Positions 7,251 through 15,741 of a stretch of 64,000 nucleotides of DNA are shown one piece after another. This DNA is from an uncultured Bacilli bacterium (GTDB lineage: Bacteria; Bacillota_I; Bacilli_A; RF39; UBA660). The notes under the pieces are model-generated. The model made no database searches. It saw only the letters and a program-made list of their open reading frames with translations, and had not been told where the DNA came from. The translations under genes were made by a program, and so were the position numbers. The DNA is taken from NCBI GenBank assembly GCA_934182615.1, contig CAKPRO010000005.1:1-64000 (forward strand). Reading direction: 5' to 3'. The stretch's first letter is position 1. Each line of letters starts with the position of its first letter.

Positions 7251-8135
7251 TTATTTTTTAAAATTTCTACTATAATAATAATTAACATAATTATATTCTT
7301 TTACTAAATCTTTATATTTACTTTGCTCTTTTTTTATGAACTCGCCATCTTCTTTGTAGTAATATTCACTGATTACATCAATTTTAGCTTTTAAATCACT
7401 CATATAATTGAGATATTCACTTCCTGATAAGTTGCAGTAATCAAATAATTCATTCATTAGGAATATTGGTGTGAAGTTTAATATAAATAGTTTTAATTCA
7501 AAATATGAATTATACATTGTTATGTCTAATGACTTATTTGTGTAGCAAAAACTAATAATTGTTAATAATAATGATATTAAAATTATTATAAGACTATTTA
7601 TTGCTTTTTTATTTAATTGTTTTCGTTTATTAATAAAATGTATTAAATTATTATTAACAATGAATATCTCTTTACTTTTAATATTCAAAAGGTGGTATCT
7701 ATTTCTGATATAAAGCCTTTGGGCAGTATTTATTTTTGAAACTTCTTCTTTGTATTTTTCTATGTTAACATTATAATTCTCGTCCAATTCGTAGCCAATT
7801 ATTTTAGAAGTTAAATTTTTTTGAAAAAATATTATTGGTATTTTGTCAATTATTATATCGATTTTATTTTCATATAAAATACTATATCTATATTTATTTT
7901 TTCTTTTATAAAACTGTTCTAGCTCTTCTTCTAGGTTTTTAATTTCTTTTAGATACTTAAACTTATTTCTTGTATATATGTCACCTTTATTTTTAAAAAT
8001 AATTGATAATATTATATTGTATAAATTAATAAATATATATTTTATTAATTCGATATTTTTCTTTAAACAATATATGTAAAAGTCCCTATTTATACTACCT
8101 TTATAAATTACTTTGTTAAACTCATAGATATTCAT
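7251..8135 (-). CDS. Unknown protein with two central membrane helices
   Basis: A 294-residue protein I do not recognise. Hydrophobic stretches are at about residues 30-47 (near the N-terminus), 180-200 (NSLIIILISLLLTIISFCY) and 210-230. The rest is charged, rich in Lys, Asn, Tyr and Ile, with coiled-coil-like Lys/Glu segments at 60-80 and in the C-terminal tail. It is co-directional with galE upstream and tagO downstream inside the glycan region, but nothing in it points to an enzyme. Its composition is more AT-driven than that of its neighbours, as is usual for lineage-specific genes. Confidence 0.7.
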   Translation of the reverse strand: MNIYEFNKVIYKGSINRDFYIYCLKKNIELIKYIFINLYNIILSIIFKNKGDIYTRNKFKYLKEIKNLEEELEQFYKRKNKYRYSILYENKIDIIIDKIPIIFFQKNLTSKIIGYELDENYNVNIEKYKEEVSKINTAQRLYIRNRYHLLNIKSKEIFIVNNNLIHFINKRKQLNKKAINSLIIILISLLLTIISFCYTNKSLDITMYNSYFELKLFILNFTPIFLMNELFDYCNLSGSEYLNYMSDLKAKIDVISEYYYKEDGEFIKKEQSKYKDLVKEYNYVNYYYSRNFKK

Positions 8136-8154
8136 TTTGCCACCTATATGTTAT

Positions 8155-9153
8155 TTAATTTTTTATTGCAAAGTTATAAGCATCCTTTACCATGTCTTCG
8201 ATTCCATAGATACTTTTCCATCCTAATTTTTCTTTTGCATAACTAGTATCTGCATAACATGATGCAACATCACCTTTTCTTCTTGATACTATTTTATAAG
8301 GTACTGTTACCTTATTCACTTTTTCGAATGCATTTATTATTTCTAAAACACTATAGCCTTGACCCGTTCCTATATTAAAGACGTCGATTCCTTCATTTTT
8401 AAGGGTCCATTCTATTGCTTTTATGTGGGCTTTAGCTAAGTCTACTACATGAATGTAATCTCTTACTCCTGTTCCATCTGGAGTATCATAATCATCTCCA
8501 TATACTGATAATTCCTTTAATTCTCCTGTAGCTACCTTCACTATATATGGTATCAAATTATTTGGAATGTCATTAGGATTCTCTCCTATTAATCCTGATG
8601 GATGAGCCCCTATTGGATTAAAATACCTAAGAAGTGCTATATTCCAACTGTTATCGGATATATATAAATCATTTAATATCCTTTCATTAATAATTTTACT
8701 TTCTCCATACGGATTAGTAGCGTGTTTTATTTCAAGGCTTTCAATTACTGGCAATATTTCTGGATTTCCATATACTGTTGCACTAGATGAAAATACAATA
8801 TTTTTAACGTTATGTTTAGCCATTATTTCGCATAATGACAATGTACTTACTATATTATTTCTATAATACATAAGTGGTTTTTCTACTGATTCTCCTACTG
8901 CTTTATATCCTGCAAAATGTATAACCGCGTTTATCTTGTGAGCATTAAATATTTCTTCTAATATGTTCTTGTCACATACATCACCTTTATAAAAAGCAAA
9001 GTCTTTTCCAGTTATTTTTTTTATTTTATCTACTACTTCTGTTTTTGAATTATATAAATTATCTATAACTACTACTTCATATCCGGAATTTAGTAGTTCT
9101 ACTACGGTATGACTACCTATATAGCCTATACCTCCCGTTACTAATATTTTCAT
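8155..9153 (-). CDS. galE: UDP-glucose 4-epimerase
   Basis: Extended short-chain dehydrogenase of 332 residues interconverting UDP-Glc/UDP-Gal (or the GlcNAc forms). The NAD-binding GGIGYIGSHTVVELL is at residues 7-21; SSSATVYG and YGESKIINE provide the catalytic Ser and Tyr-x3-Lys; ALLRYFNPIGAHPSG and the C-terminal RRKGDVASCYAD are GalE signatures. Its start overlaps the stop of wecB by ATGA, so the two are translationally coupled and supply sugar nucleotides for the glycan genes around them. Confidence 0.95.
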   Translation of the reverse strand: MKILVTGGIGYIGSHTVVELLNSGYEVVVIDNLYNSKTEVVDKIKKITGKDFAFYKGDVCDKNILEEIFNAHKINAVIHFAGYKAVGESVEKPLMYYRNNIVSTLSLCEIMAKHNVKNIVFSSSATVYGNPEILPVIESLEIKHATNPYGESKIINERILNDLYISDNSWNIALLRYFNPIGAHPSGLIGENPNDIPNNLIPYIVKVATGELKELSVYGDDYDTPDGTGVRDYIHVVDLAKAHIKAIEWTLKNEGIDVFNIGTGQGYSVLEIINAFEKVNKVTVPYKIVSRRKGDVASCYADTSYAKEKLGWKSIYGIEDMVKDAYNFAIKN

Positions 9154-10262
9154 TTTTCCTCCTCATGATATTTATTTATAATGGCATCTACTATATATTT
9201 GCTAGCGTATCCATCACCATACGGATTTGATGCTCTACTCATTTTTTCATATTCTTCTTTTACATCTAATAATTTTTTTGTTTCTTCATATATTACTTCT
9301 TCATTTGTTCCTACTAACTTTAAGGTACCGGCTGCTATTCCTTCTGGTCTTTCAGTAGTATCTCTTAATACTAGTACTGGCTTTCCAAGTGAAGGGGCTT
9401 CCTCTTGAATTCCACCGGAATCAGTAAGAATGATGTAACTTTTATTCTGAAAATTATGAAAATCTATTACCTCTAATGGCTCTATTAATTTAACCCTATC
9501 TATTCCTCCAAAGACTTCATTTGCTACTTCTCTTACTTTAGGATTTAAATGTATCGGATATACAACTTTAACATCAGGATATTCTTCAACAATTCTTTTT
9601 ATTGCTCTAAATATATGTCTCATTGGTTCTCCCAAATTCTCTCTTCGATGAGCTGTTAACAATATTAATTTATCATTACCTACCCAATCAAAAATTTCAT
9701 TATTATAATTTTCTTTAACTGTTGTCTTCATAGCATCAATCGCAGTATTACCAGTTACATATATTTTACTTTCATCTATATTTTCTTCTAATAAATTATG
9801 TTTACTCACTTCCGTTGGAGCAAAATACATATCAGTCATTCTGTCTACCATTTGTCTATTCATTTCTTCAGGAAATGGTGAATACTTATTCCATGTTCTA
9901 AGTCCTGCTTCTACATGACCAATATCAACTTGATTATAAAAAGCTGCTAGAGCACCTGCAAAGGTTGTTGTTGTATCACCATGAACTAATATAATATTAG
10001 GCTTTTCTTTCTTTATTACTTCTTCAAGTCCTAATAATACTCTAGATGTTATTTCTGATAATGTTTGTCCTTGTTTCATAATATTTAAATCATAATCTGG
10101 CTTAATATCAAATACAGTTAAAACTTGATCTAACATTTCTCTATGTTGTGCTGTTACGCATACCACACTTTCAATTTCTTTTCTTCCTTCTAATTCTTTT
10201 ACCAGTGGAGCCATCTTTATAGCCTCTGGTCTTGTTCCAAATATTGTCATTACTTTAATCAT
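9150..10262 (-). CDS. wecB: UDP-N-acetylglucosamine 2-epimerase (non-hydrolysing)
   Basis: Makes UDP-ManNAc from UDP-GlcNAc; 370 residues, usual length. Motifs: MTIFGTRPEAIKMAPLV at the N-terminus, VHGDTTTTFAGALAAFY, GHVEAGLRTWNKYSPFPEE, LTAHRRENLGEP, and DSGGIQEEAPSLGKPVLVLR. The gene ends in TGA overlapping galE. The product is the expected donor for the TagA/WecG-type transferase at 13654-14364. Also known as mnaA in Bacillus. Confidence 0.95.
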   Translation of the reverse strand: MIKVMTIFGTRPEAIKMAPLVKELEGRKEIESVVCVTAQHREMLDQVLTVFDIKPDYDLNIMKQGQTLSEITSRVLLGLEEVIKKEKPNIILVHGDTTTTFAGALAAFYNQVDIGHVEAGLRTWNKYSPFPEEMNRQMVDRMTDMYFAPTEVSKHNLLEENIDESKIYVTGNTAIDAMKTTVKENYNNEIFDWVGNDKLILLTAHRRENLGEPMRHIFRAIKRIVEEYPDVKVVYPIHLNPKVREVANEVFGGIDRVKLIEPLEVIDFHNFQNKSYIILTDSGGIQEEAPSLGKPVLVLRDTTERPEGIAAGTLKLVGTNEEVIYEETKKLLDVKEEYEKMSRASNPYGDGYASKYIVDAIINKYHEEEK

Positions 10263-10328
10263 TTTATATTCCTCCCTTATTAAATAATTACATATATTCT
10301 AGGCACTCAATAACCTTCATTGTGAATT

Positions 10329-10427
10329 TTATCGATCCTTTTTATTTAGATGATTAACATCATATAAAGCTTTTTTACATATATACTTATGTTTTACTAT
10401 GCAATAAATTATAAATACAGCAATCAA
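10329..10427 (-). pseudogene. Possible remnant of a small membrane protein
   Basis: In the 217-base gap between wecB and the GT-C-like gene, a minus-strand frame reads MIAVFIIYCIVKHKYICKK and continues to a stop at 10329 (32 codons from TTG). The same frame can be followed upstream toward an AAAGGAG site near 10470 but is broken by a TAG. It looks like a short membrane peptide gene with a nonsense mutation, or chance hydrophobic AT-rich sequence. Nothing else was seen in this gap. Confidence 0.2.
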
Positions 10428-10479
10428 AAATATTAAAAACTATATAAAATTAAAAATTATATTTACTACTCCTTTAATA

Positions 10480-12213
10480 TCATAGTTTTTGTTCTTTAGA
10501 AGGTATTATTAATGGCATCACTAGCAGAAATGGCATACATGTAAATAATCCATATACATACCTCAACTCACAAAAAACTGGGGTTGCGGCCATCATTGAT
10601 AACCAAAGTCCAAAAAGTGGCACATAACATAATAGATATTTTTTATTTTCTAAATACATAGTTATTGTAAACGAAATTAATAATATAATAAATTGAGTTC
10701 CTAAACTCCATATAAAATTCGACAAAGGAATTTTTCTAGATACTGTTTTATCAATAAGCCTATTATACCATTGTGATGTTAAAGGAGAAGAATATACATT
10801 CTCGCCTTCAAAAATACTGCTGGTTTCACCTCCGGTTGAATTATATATTACATCAGGATACCAATAACCAAGAGTTTGGGAAAGATATGCTTCAATATAT
10901 ATATTAGGATATTTAACAAATAAATTTAAATATGTTTTTAAAAAACTTCCTTTATTATCCGACAATACATCATTTCTGGTTTCCCTTTTAATTGGGTCAC
11001 TTATGTATGGCTTATATTCAATAGCCACTTCATCGTAATCTTTAAATAAATTTTTGAGATAATCTTCATCTTCAGCATTGATATCTTTATTTGAGGCAAC
11101 AACCCTTGCAATCTGCTGAAGAGGTATTGAAAAGGCTTCAACTGTAGTCGATTTTTCAACATTAAAATAATTAAAAACAGGACCTTTTACTATAAAATAA
11201 AAACAAGCGATTGCTATAGTTAGTATACTCATTTTGATTCTTTTATCTTTCATAATGATAATTATAAAAGGAATACAAAACAAATAAACATATATACCAT
11301 TATTTCTAAAAAATAGCATTATTAACGCACCAATTATAAATAATATAATATAAGAAGGCTTAATTTTATCTTTGCAAGAAACAAATTCATATAAACAAAT
11401 TAACATTATAACAAAGGATCCACCAAACATTATATCTCTCCATAATGTTACACTATAATATGTATGCAAAGGACTTAAAGCAAAAAAGATGGTTAATAAT
11501 ATGCAAACATTTTTGTTTAAACCTTTATTATAAAAATATTTAATAGCAGTAGCAAATATTGTTGACATGCAAAGCATTTGTATAATCATCGAAAATGCTA
11601 CAGCGGCATTTAAACTATTAAATAATAATTTACCTAAATGAAAGAATATTCCAAAGAACCAGGTATGACCAAAAGTATGAAAATCACTCATAATAAAATT
11701 ATTGGCATAGTGAATTACGTAATATGAATCTGGAGTCATAATTGCAGGATAAAATCTAATAAAATATAATAAGTCTCCTGCAAAAATAACAGCAATTATA
11801 ATTAAGAAGGTTTTTAATTTCATTTTTTCATGATTTTCTACCAAATTAACTTTTTTACTCTTTTTAAATATAAACCCAAGCAATTTATAAAATATAATAA
11901 GTAAGCCACTAAAACAACCTATTGCATAAATAATGTTTTTGGTAGTAAATATCAAAGTAACCTCATTCGTATATAATCCTACTATACTTCCCACCGATAA
12001 CATAGCAGATATAATAATAGCTAATACAAAAGAATATTTTTTTTGCCTTTTATTTAATTTTAAATCATAGTTATAGTAGATATAAAATAATATAATAGGA
12101 ACTAAAGATATTAGAAAATTATATGAGTAAGAATTATAAATAGCTTTAGTATAAATTAAAATACCTATAAACGATAATAACGCCTCGATAAGACATTTAA
12201 TAATTTTTTTCAT
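10480..12213 (-). CDS. GT-C-like multi-pass membrane protein (DUF6020-like)
   Basis: About 577 residues with some 12 hydrophobic helices. It has a large extracytoplasmic loop after the first half (residues about 380-510) and a conserved-looking YSVTLWRDIMFG stretch with RNNGIYVYLFCIPF further on. The topology and the DxY-type loop after the early helices (FYPAIMTPDSYY) fit GT-C glycosyltransferases that use lipid-linked sugars; DUF6020 is my best family guess. ATG 12213 overlaps the upstream stop (TGATG) and has GGGGGAG before it, so it is preferred over the longer ORF. With the SMR, DUF2304 and GT2 genes upstream it forms a cassette for lipid-linked sugar transfer. Confidence 0.6.
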   Translation of the reverse strand: MKKIIKCLIEALLSFIGILIYTKAIYNSYSYNFLISLVPIILFYIYYNYDLKLNKRQKKYSFVLAIIISAMLSVGSIVGLYTNEVTLIFTTKNIIYAIGCFSGLLIIFYKLLGFIFKKSKKVNLVENHEKMKLKTFLIIIAVIFAGDLLYFIRFYPAIMTPDSYYVIHYANNFIMSDFHTFGHTWFFGIFFHLGKLLFNSLNAAVAFSMIIQMLCMSTIFATAIKYFYNKGLNKNVCILLTIFFALSPLHTYYSVTLWRDIMFGGSFVIMLICLYEFVSCKDKIKPSYIILFIIGALIMLFFRNNGIYVYLFCIPFIIIIMKDKRIKMSILTIAIACFYFIVKGPVFNYFNVEKSTTVEAFSIPLQQIARVVASNKDINAEDEDYLKNLFKDYDEVAIEYKPYISDPIKRETRNDVLSDNKGSFLKTYLNLFVKYPNIYIEAYLSQTLGYWYPDVIYNSTGGETSSIFEGENVYSSPLTSQWYNRLIDKTVSRKIPLSNFIWSLGTQFIILLISFTITMYLENKKYLLCYVPLFGLWLSMMAATPVFCELRYVYGLFTCMPFLLVMPLIIPSKEQKL

Positions 12214-12569
12214 CACTTTCTCCCCCATGTCATAATGCATACTCCAAATATTACGATAAATATTCCTATTTCCTGCATTGGTGTTATTTTCTCTTTTAGT
12301 ACCAAACAAGAGCCTACTACTACTAATGTATTTACTATAGCAACAGAAAGAGGCATAGCAATAGTTAAATTCATTTTACTAACTATAAGCATCCATAAAA
12401 TAAAACTAAAACCATAGCACAATAATCCTAATATCATTTTTATAGAGTAATTAATTGACAAGCCAAATATATTCAGTGTCAAATTATTGTTTGTACTGCC
12501 TAATTTAAATAATATTAATCCAGATGATGCAAGAAGCACATAACAAGTAAACATAATTATCAATTGCAT
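12213..12569 (-). CDS. SMR/EmrE-like small membrane transporter, putative lipid-sugar flippase
   Basis: About 118 residues with four hydrophobic helices, starting at ATG 12569 one base after the DUF2304 stop, with AAGGA upstream. The pattern (FTCYVLLASSGLILFK, then a second helix pair with SVAIVNTLVVVGSCLVLKEK and TWGRK at the end) resembles the SMR/EamA-type proteins such as ArnE/ArnF that flip undecaprenyl-phosphate sugars. The context (GT2 and GT-C genes) favours this over drug efflux. Confidence 0.65.
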   Translation of the reverse strand: MQLIIMFTCYVLLASSGLILFKLGSTNNNLTLNIFGLSINYSIKMILGLLCYGFSFILWMLIVSKMNLTIAMPLSVAIVNTLVVVGSCLVLKEKITPMQEIGIFIVIFGVCIMTWGRK

Positions 12570-12570
12570 A

Positions 12571-12924
12571 TTAATCCTTCTTTCCATTTTTCTCAACACT
12601 TTCTTTTAACAACGATACCTCTTGAATTAATGTTTTAATCTTCTCGTTTTGAATTGATATACTTGTTGTAATTATAAATGAAACATAAAACAAGAAGAAA
12701 AATCCAAGTAAAAATATCATATTTGATGCTTCTTCAAATCCAGCAATATTCGATAATTTAAATACTATACCAGGAAATATCACTATAATACCCATAAGAA
12801 TTATCAAAAAGAGCCAAAAACTAGCATATTTTATAGTCATTTTTTTTCTTTTCACTCTATTAATAATTAAAATTAATTGCAAGATTAGCAATAATATTAA
12901 AGATAATTTTAGATTTATATTCAT
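12571..12924 (-). CDS. DUF2304 family membrane protein
   Basis: A 117-residue protein with three hydrophobic helices and a C-terminal charged coiled segment (SIQNEKIKTLIQEVSLLKES). DUF2304 proteins are commonly found next to DPM1-like GT2 enzymes. The central YASFWLFLIILMGIIVIFP matches the family's expected layout. It overlaps the GT2 gene by four bases and is followed at once by the SMR-like gene. Its biochemical role is not established; it may assist the glycosyltransferase at the membrane. Confidence 0.75.
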   Translation of the reverse strand: MNINLKLSLILLLILQLILIINRVKRKKMTIKYASFWLFLIILMGIIVIFPGIVFKLSNIAGFEEASNMIFLLGFFFLFYVSFIITTSISIQNEKIKTLIQEVSLLKESVEKNGKKD

Positions 12925-13634
12925 TTTTTTCCTCCTACACTGACGCTAGCAATTATAATAGATAAACAAACACTAAACATATAGTATACACTTTTAAGAG
13001 GTTTAATAGATGAATTTCCAAACTCTCTTTCGTGCATTTTTACTGGTATTTCTTTTACTTTTAAGCCTTTTTTTATGAGTTCAGTTGTTGATTCTGGTTC
13101 AGGATATTCCGTCGGATAATGGTTAGCAAATAATTCTATTACTTTTTTATCTGCCGCTCTAAATCCGCTAGTGGGATCAAATATTCTTTTACCAGTACAA
13201 ATTTTTATTAGTATAGATAATATTTTTATACCAATTCTTCTGGTACTGCTAGATTTAAATTCACTCAAATTGCTAACAAATCTTGAACCAATGACAAAAT
13301 TAGTGCCACTAGTAATTTCTTTAACTAATGAATCTATGTAGTTTTCGTCGTGTTGTCCATCACCATCAAATTGTATAGCAACGTCATAGTTATTTTTTAA
13401 CGCATATTTATATCCTGTTTGCACTGCACCACCAATTCCAAGATTATGTATTAGATTAATGGTATTATAATTGTTTTTTGCACAAATTTGTTTGGTATCA
13501 TCAGTACTACCATCATTAATAATAATATAATCAATTTTATTAATAGATTCATCATTATATTTAATAATTTTTCTAATTGTATTTTCAATATTTTGCTCTT
13601 CATTATAAGCAGGAATTATCATTAATACTTTCAC
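12921..13634 (-). CDS. Family 2 glycosyltransferase, polyprenyl-phosphate sugar synthase type
   Basis: A 237-residue GT2 enzyme. N-terminal MIIPAYNEEQNIENTIRK, IINDGSTDDT and QFDGDGQHDE (the DxD metal motif) are clear. The length, the GSRFV and RAADKKVIELF region and the C-terminal hydrophobic end place it with DPM1-like synthases that transfer a sugar onto undecaprenyl phosphate. It leads the GT2-DUF2304-SMR-GT-C cassette. Confidence 0.85.
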   Translation of the reverse strand: MKVLMIIPAYNEEQNIENTIRKIIKYNDESINKIDYIIINDGSTDDTKQICAKNNYNTINLIHNLGIGGAVQTGYKYALKNNYDVAIQFDGDGQHDENYIDSLVKEITSGTNFVIGSRFVSNLSEFKSSSTRRIGIKILSILIKICTGKRIFDPTSGFRAADKKVIELFANHYPTEYPEPESTTELIKKGLKVKEIPVKMHEREFGNSSIKPLKSVYYMFSVCLSIIIASVSVGGKK

Positions 13635-13653
13635 AGTATATACACCTCCATTA

Positions 13654-14364
13654 CTATCTGTATTTTTTTACTTTAAACAAAAACTTAACATTGCTATCAT
13701 AAAATCTTTTTAATCTTTTAGGTTCTTTCAATATTCTATATAACCATTCTAAATTTAATTTTATAAATATTTTGGGTGCTCTTTTTTTGTGTCCACTTAT
13801 TACATCAAAAGAACCACCAACACCAACAAAAATTCCTTTATCAAATTCATTTAAATGTTTATATATTAATTTTTCTTGAAGTGGTATGCCTAAAGCTACT
13901 AAAATTATATCTGGTTTTGTTTTAGCTATTTTATCAAATACTTTATCTTTATCTTTTTCGTATCCATTAGTAGCACCTGCTAAAACTAAATTTGGATATT
14001 TTTCTTTTAAAACTTTATTCATAGAGTCTATTACTTCTTGCTTAGAGCCAAACAGATAAATTGACTTTTTTTCTTTATTTCCTAATTCTAATAACTTATT
14101 AGCTATATCTATTCCTGCTATTCTTTCAGTAACATTATAATTTATCATTCTAGCTGCTTTTACAATTCCTATTCCATCTGGTACTAATGTAGTATTTTTG
14201 TCAAGAAGTAACTCTTTCATTTCATCATCGTTTTCACTTATCATAAATGTTTCTGGATTGGCAGTAACAATAAACATCTTTTTATTTTCTTTTAAATTTT
14301 TAGCCAACATCTTATAAAAAGATTCTTCACTCTTACTATATAACTTGTCAAATAATTTTCTCAT
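13654..14364 (-). CDS. tagA: WecG/TagA/CpsF family glycosyltransferase (GT26)
   Basis: A 236-residue GT26 enzyme, usual length. Family features: FIVTANPETFMI, LVPDGIGIVKAARM, RIAGIDIANKLLELG, KSIYLFGSKQEV, PDIILVALGIPLQEK, and GVGGSFDVISGHKKRAPKIF with WLYRILKEPKRLKR at the end. In Bacillus, TagA adds ManNAc from UDP-ManNAc to Und-PP-GlcNAc. With TagO and WecB in the same region, the GlcNAc-ManNAc linkage unit can be made here; the exact acceptor remains inferred. Confidence 0.9.
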   Translation of the reverse strand: MRKLFDKLYSKSEESFYKMLAKNLKENKKMFIVTANPETFMISENDDEMKELLLDKNTTLVPDGIGIVKAARMINYNVTERIAGIDIANKLLELGNKEKKSIYLFGSKQEVIDSMNKVLKEKYPNLVLAGATNGYEKDKDKVFDKIAKTKPDIILVALGIPLQEKLIYKHLNEFDKGIFVGVGGSFDVISGHKKRAPKIFIKLNLEWLYRILKEPKRLKRFYDSNVKFLFKVKKYR

Positions 14365-14411
14365 ACCTTATACCTCCATATCTCTAATACAATTATAGCA
14401 AAAAAATACCC

Positions 14412-14436
14412 AAAAAAAAAGAGGTTTACCCTCCTT
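14412..14436 (-). terminator. Terminator after the polysaccharide operon
   Basis: Minus strand GGAGG, short loop GTAAA, CCTC followed by nine Ts (14420-14412). It lies directly after the deacetylase stop and separates the 14440-23906 operon from the tagA group. Confidence 0.85.
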
Positions 14437-14439
14437 TTA

Positions 14440-15717
14440 TCACTTTATTTGATTAAAATAATTAGTTAATCCTTCTATTGTAGTAATATCTGCTATGATA
14501 AACCTTCTTAATCTAAATTTATCACTACCTACATGAACTAAATTATCACTATGAGTACTCTCACCAATAAATGCCATAGTAAACCCAGCTTCTTTCAACA
14601 TTTTAATACTATAATCATTATATTCATAAAAAGGATAGCAGAAATATGTAGTATTATTTAGTTTTTCTCTTGATTTTTTTAAATCTTCTTGAATAATTTT
14701 TTCATCTAAACATTGAATACCACCACCTTGACCAGTTGGACAATCTCCAGTTTCATGCATATGATCACTATGTGAATGTAATTCAATATATTCGGTTTTA
14801 TAATAGTCTTTTGGATCAAACCATGAGGTTACTAAAAATATAGTGGCATACATTTTATATTCTGTCAAAAGATCAATTCCATCTTTTGTTTTACCACCGT
14901 CATCAATAGTAATAAGTACACTTTTAGGAAGCTGTATTTTACCATCAACATACATTTCTACTTCCTTCATTTTTAATGTTAACATATTCATTTTCTTAAT
15001 AAGTTCAAGTTGACTTTTAAATTGCTTTTTAGAATGGCAAATACTAGAACTACACTCTTTTCTAGCATTTGTATCATTTTCATCATAGAACGCATGATAA
15101 TTAAGTACTGCAACACCACTAGAATTATTTTCATCAGTGTTATGATTATCTATTAATTCCTTAACATTATCCTTATTAATATAAAGTAATCTATTATTAA
15201 ACTCAACACCATATCTATCAGTATCTTTTATAATTATAGGAAGAGAATACTCTTTCTTTAAGGAATAGATTAAATTACCACTTTCATCATAGAAATTAGC
15301 GATATCACTAGTAACGACATTTTGATTAAATGGTATATATTCTTTATATCTTTGATCAACATCAGTTAACTTATTTATTATATCAACATCTGTATACTTT
15401 ACATAATATCCATCTATATCATTTATACTAAAATATTTTGTATCCTCATTTATATCTATATTATTTAATGTAAGTTCAACATCTTTTCCTACTTTACCAA
15501 CTTCTTCATTTTTGTCATTATAAAGAATAGCATCTTTATTAGTCTTTACAAACTCATTATAATGTTTTTTTATTTCTTTACTATTATCTAAAAGTGGCAT
15601 AGTAGAATTTTTATCTTTTACATTTAATACTATAAACACAATCATTACAATCAAAAATAATATTAAGCAAAATATAATCATATTATTTTTGCGTTTGCAC
15701 TTTTTTTCACTCTTCAT
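14440..15717 (-). CDS. Membrane-anchored polysaccharide deacetylase
   Basis: A 425-residue protein: one N-terminal membrane anchor (about residues 12-32), a long extracytoplasmic region with repeated strands (residues 45-200, reminiscent of SH3-like modules) and a C-terminal NodB domain (about 245-425). The NodB metal motif appears as LITIDDGG and HSHSDHMHETGD (H-S-H-x-x-H type); YFCYPFYEYN and the terminal LRRFII fit later NodB motifs. It likely removes N-acetyl groups from a surface glycan or peptidoglycan. The catalytic D-D pair is kept, though the usual TFDDG reads TIDDG. Confidence 0.85.
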   Translation of the reverse strand: MKSEKKCKRKNNMIIFCLILFLIVMIVFIVLNVKDKNSTMPLLDNSKEIKKHYNEFVKTNKDAILYNDKNEEVGKVGKDVELTLNNIDINEDTKYFSINDIDGYYVKYTDVDIINKLTDVDQRYKEYIPFNQNVVTSDIANFYDESGNLIYSLKKEYSLPIIIKDTDRYGVEFNNRLLYINKDNVKELIDNHNTDENNSSGVAVLNYHAFYDENDTNARKECSSSICHSKKQFKSQLELIKKMNMLTLKMKEVEMYVDGKIQLPKSVLITIDDGGKTKDGIDLLTEYKMYATIFLVTSWFDPKDYYKTEYIELHSHSDHMHETGDCPTGQGGGIQCLDEKIIQEDLKKSREKLNNTTYFCYPFYEYNDYSIKMLKEAGFTMAFIGESTHSDNLVHVGSDKFRLRRFIIADITTIEGLTNYFNQIK

Positions 15718-15741
15718 AAGATAATCATAACTCCTTTTTAT

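Noticed and set aside
9150..12215. Mycoplasma-type code (TGA as Trp)
   Set aside because: TGA is the natural stop of wecB and the SMR-like gene, and Trp is encoded by TGG in conserved positions.
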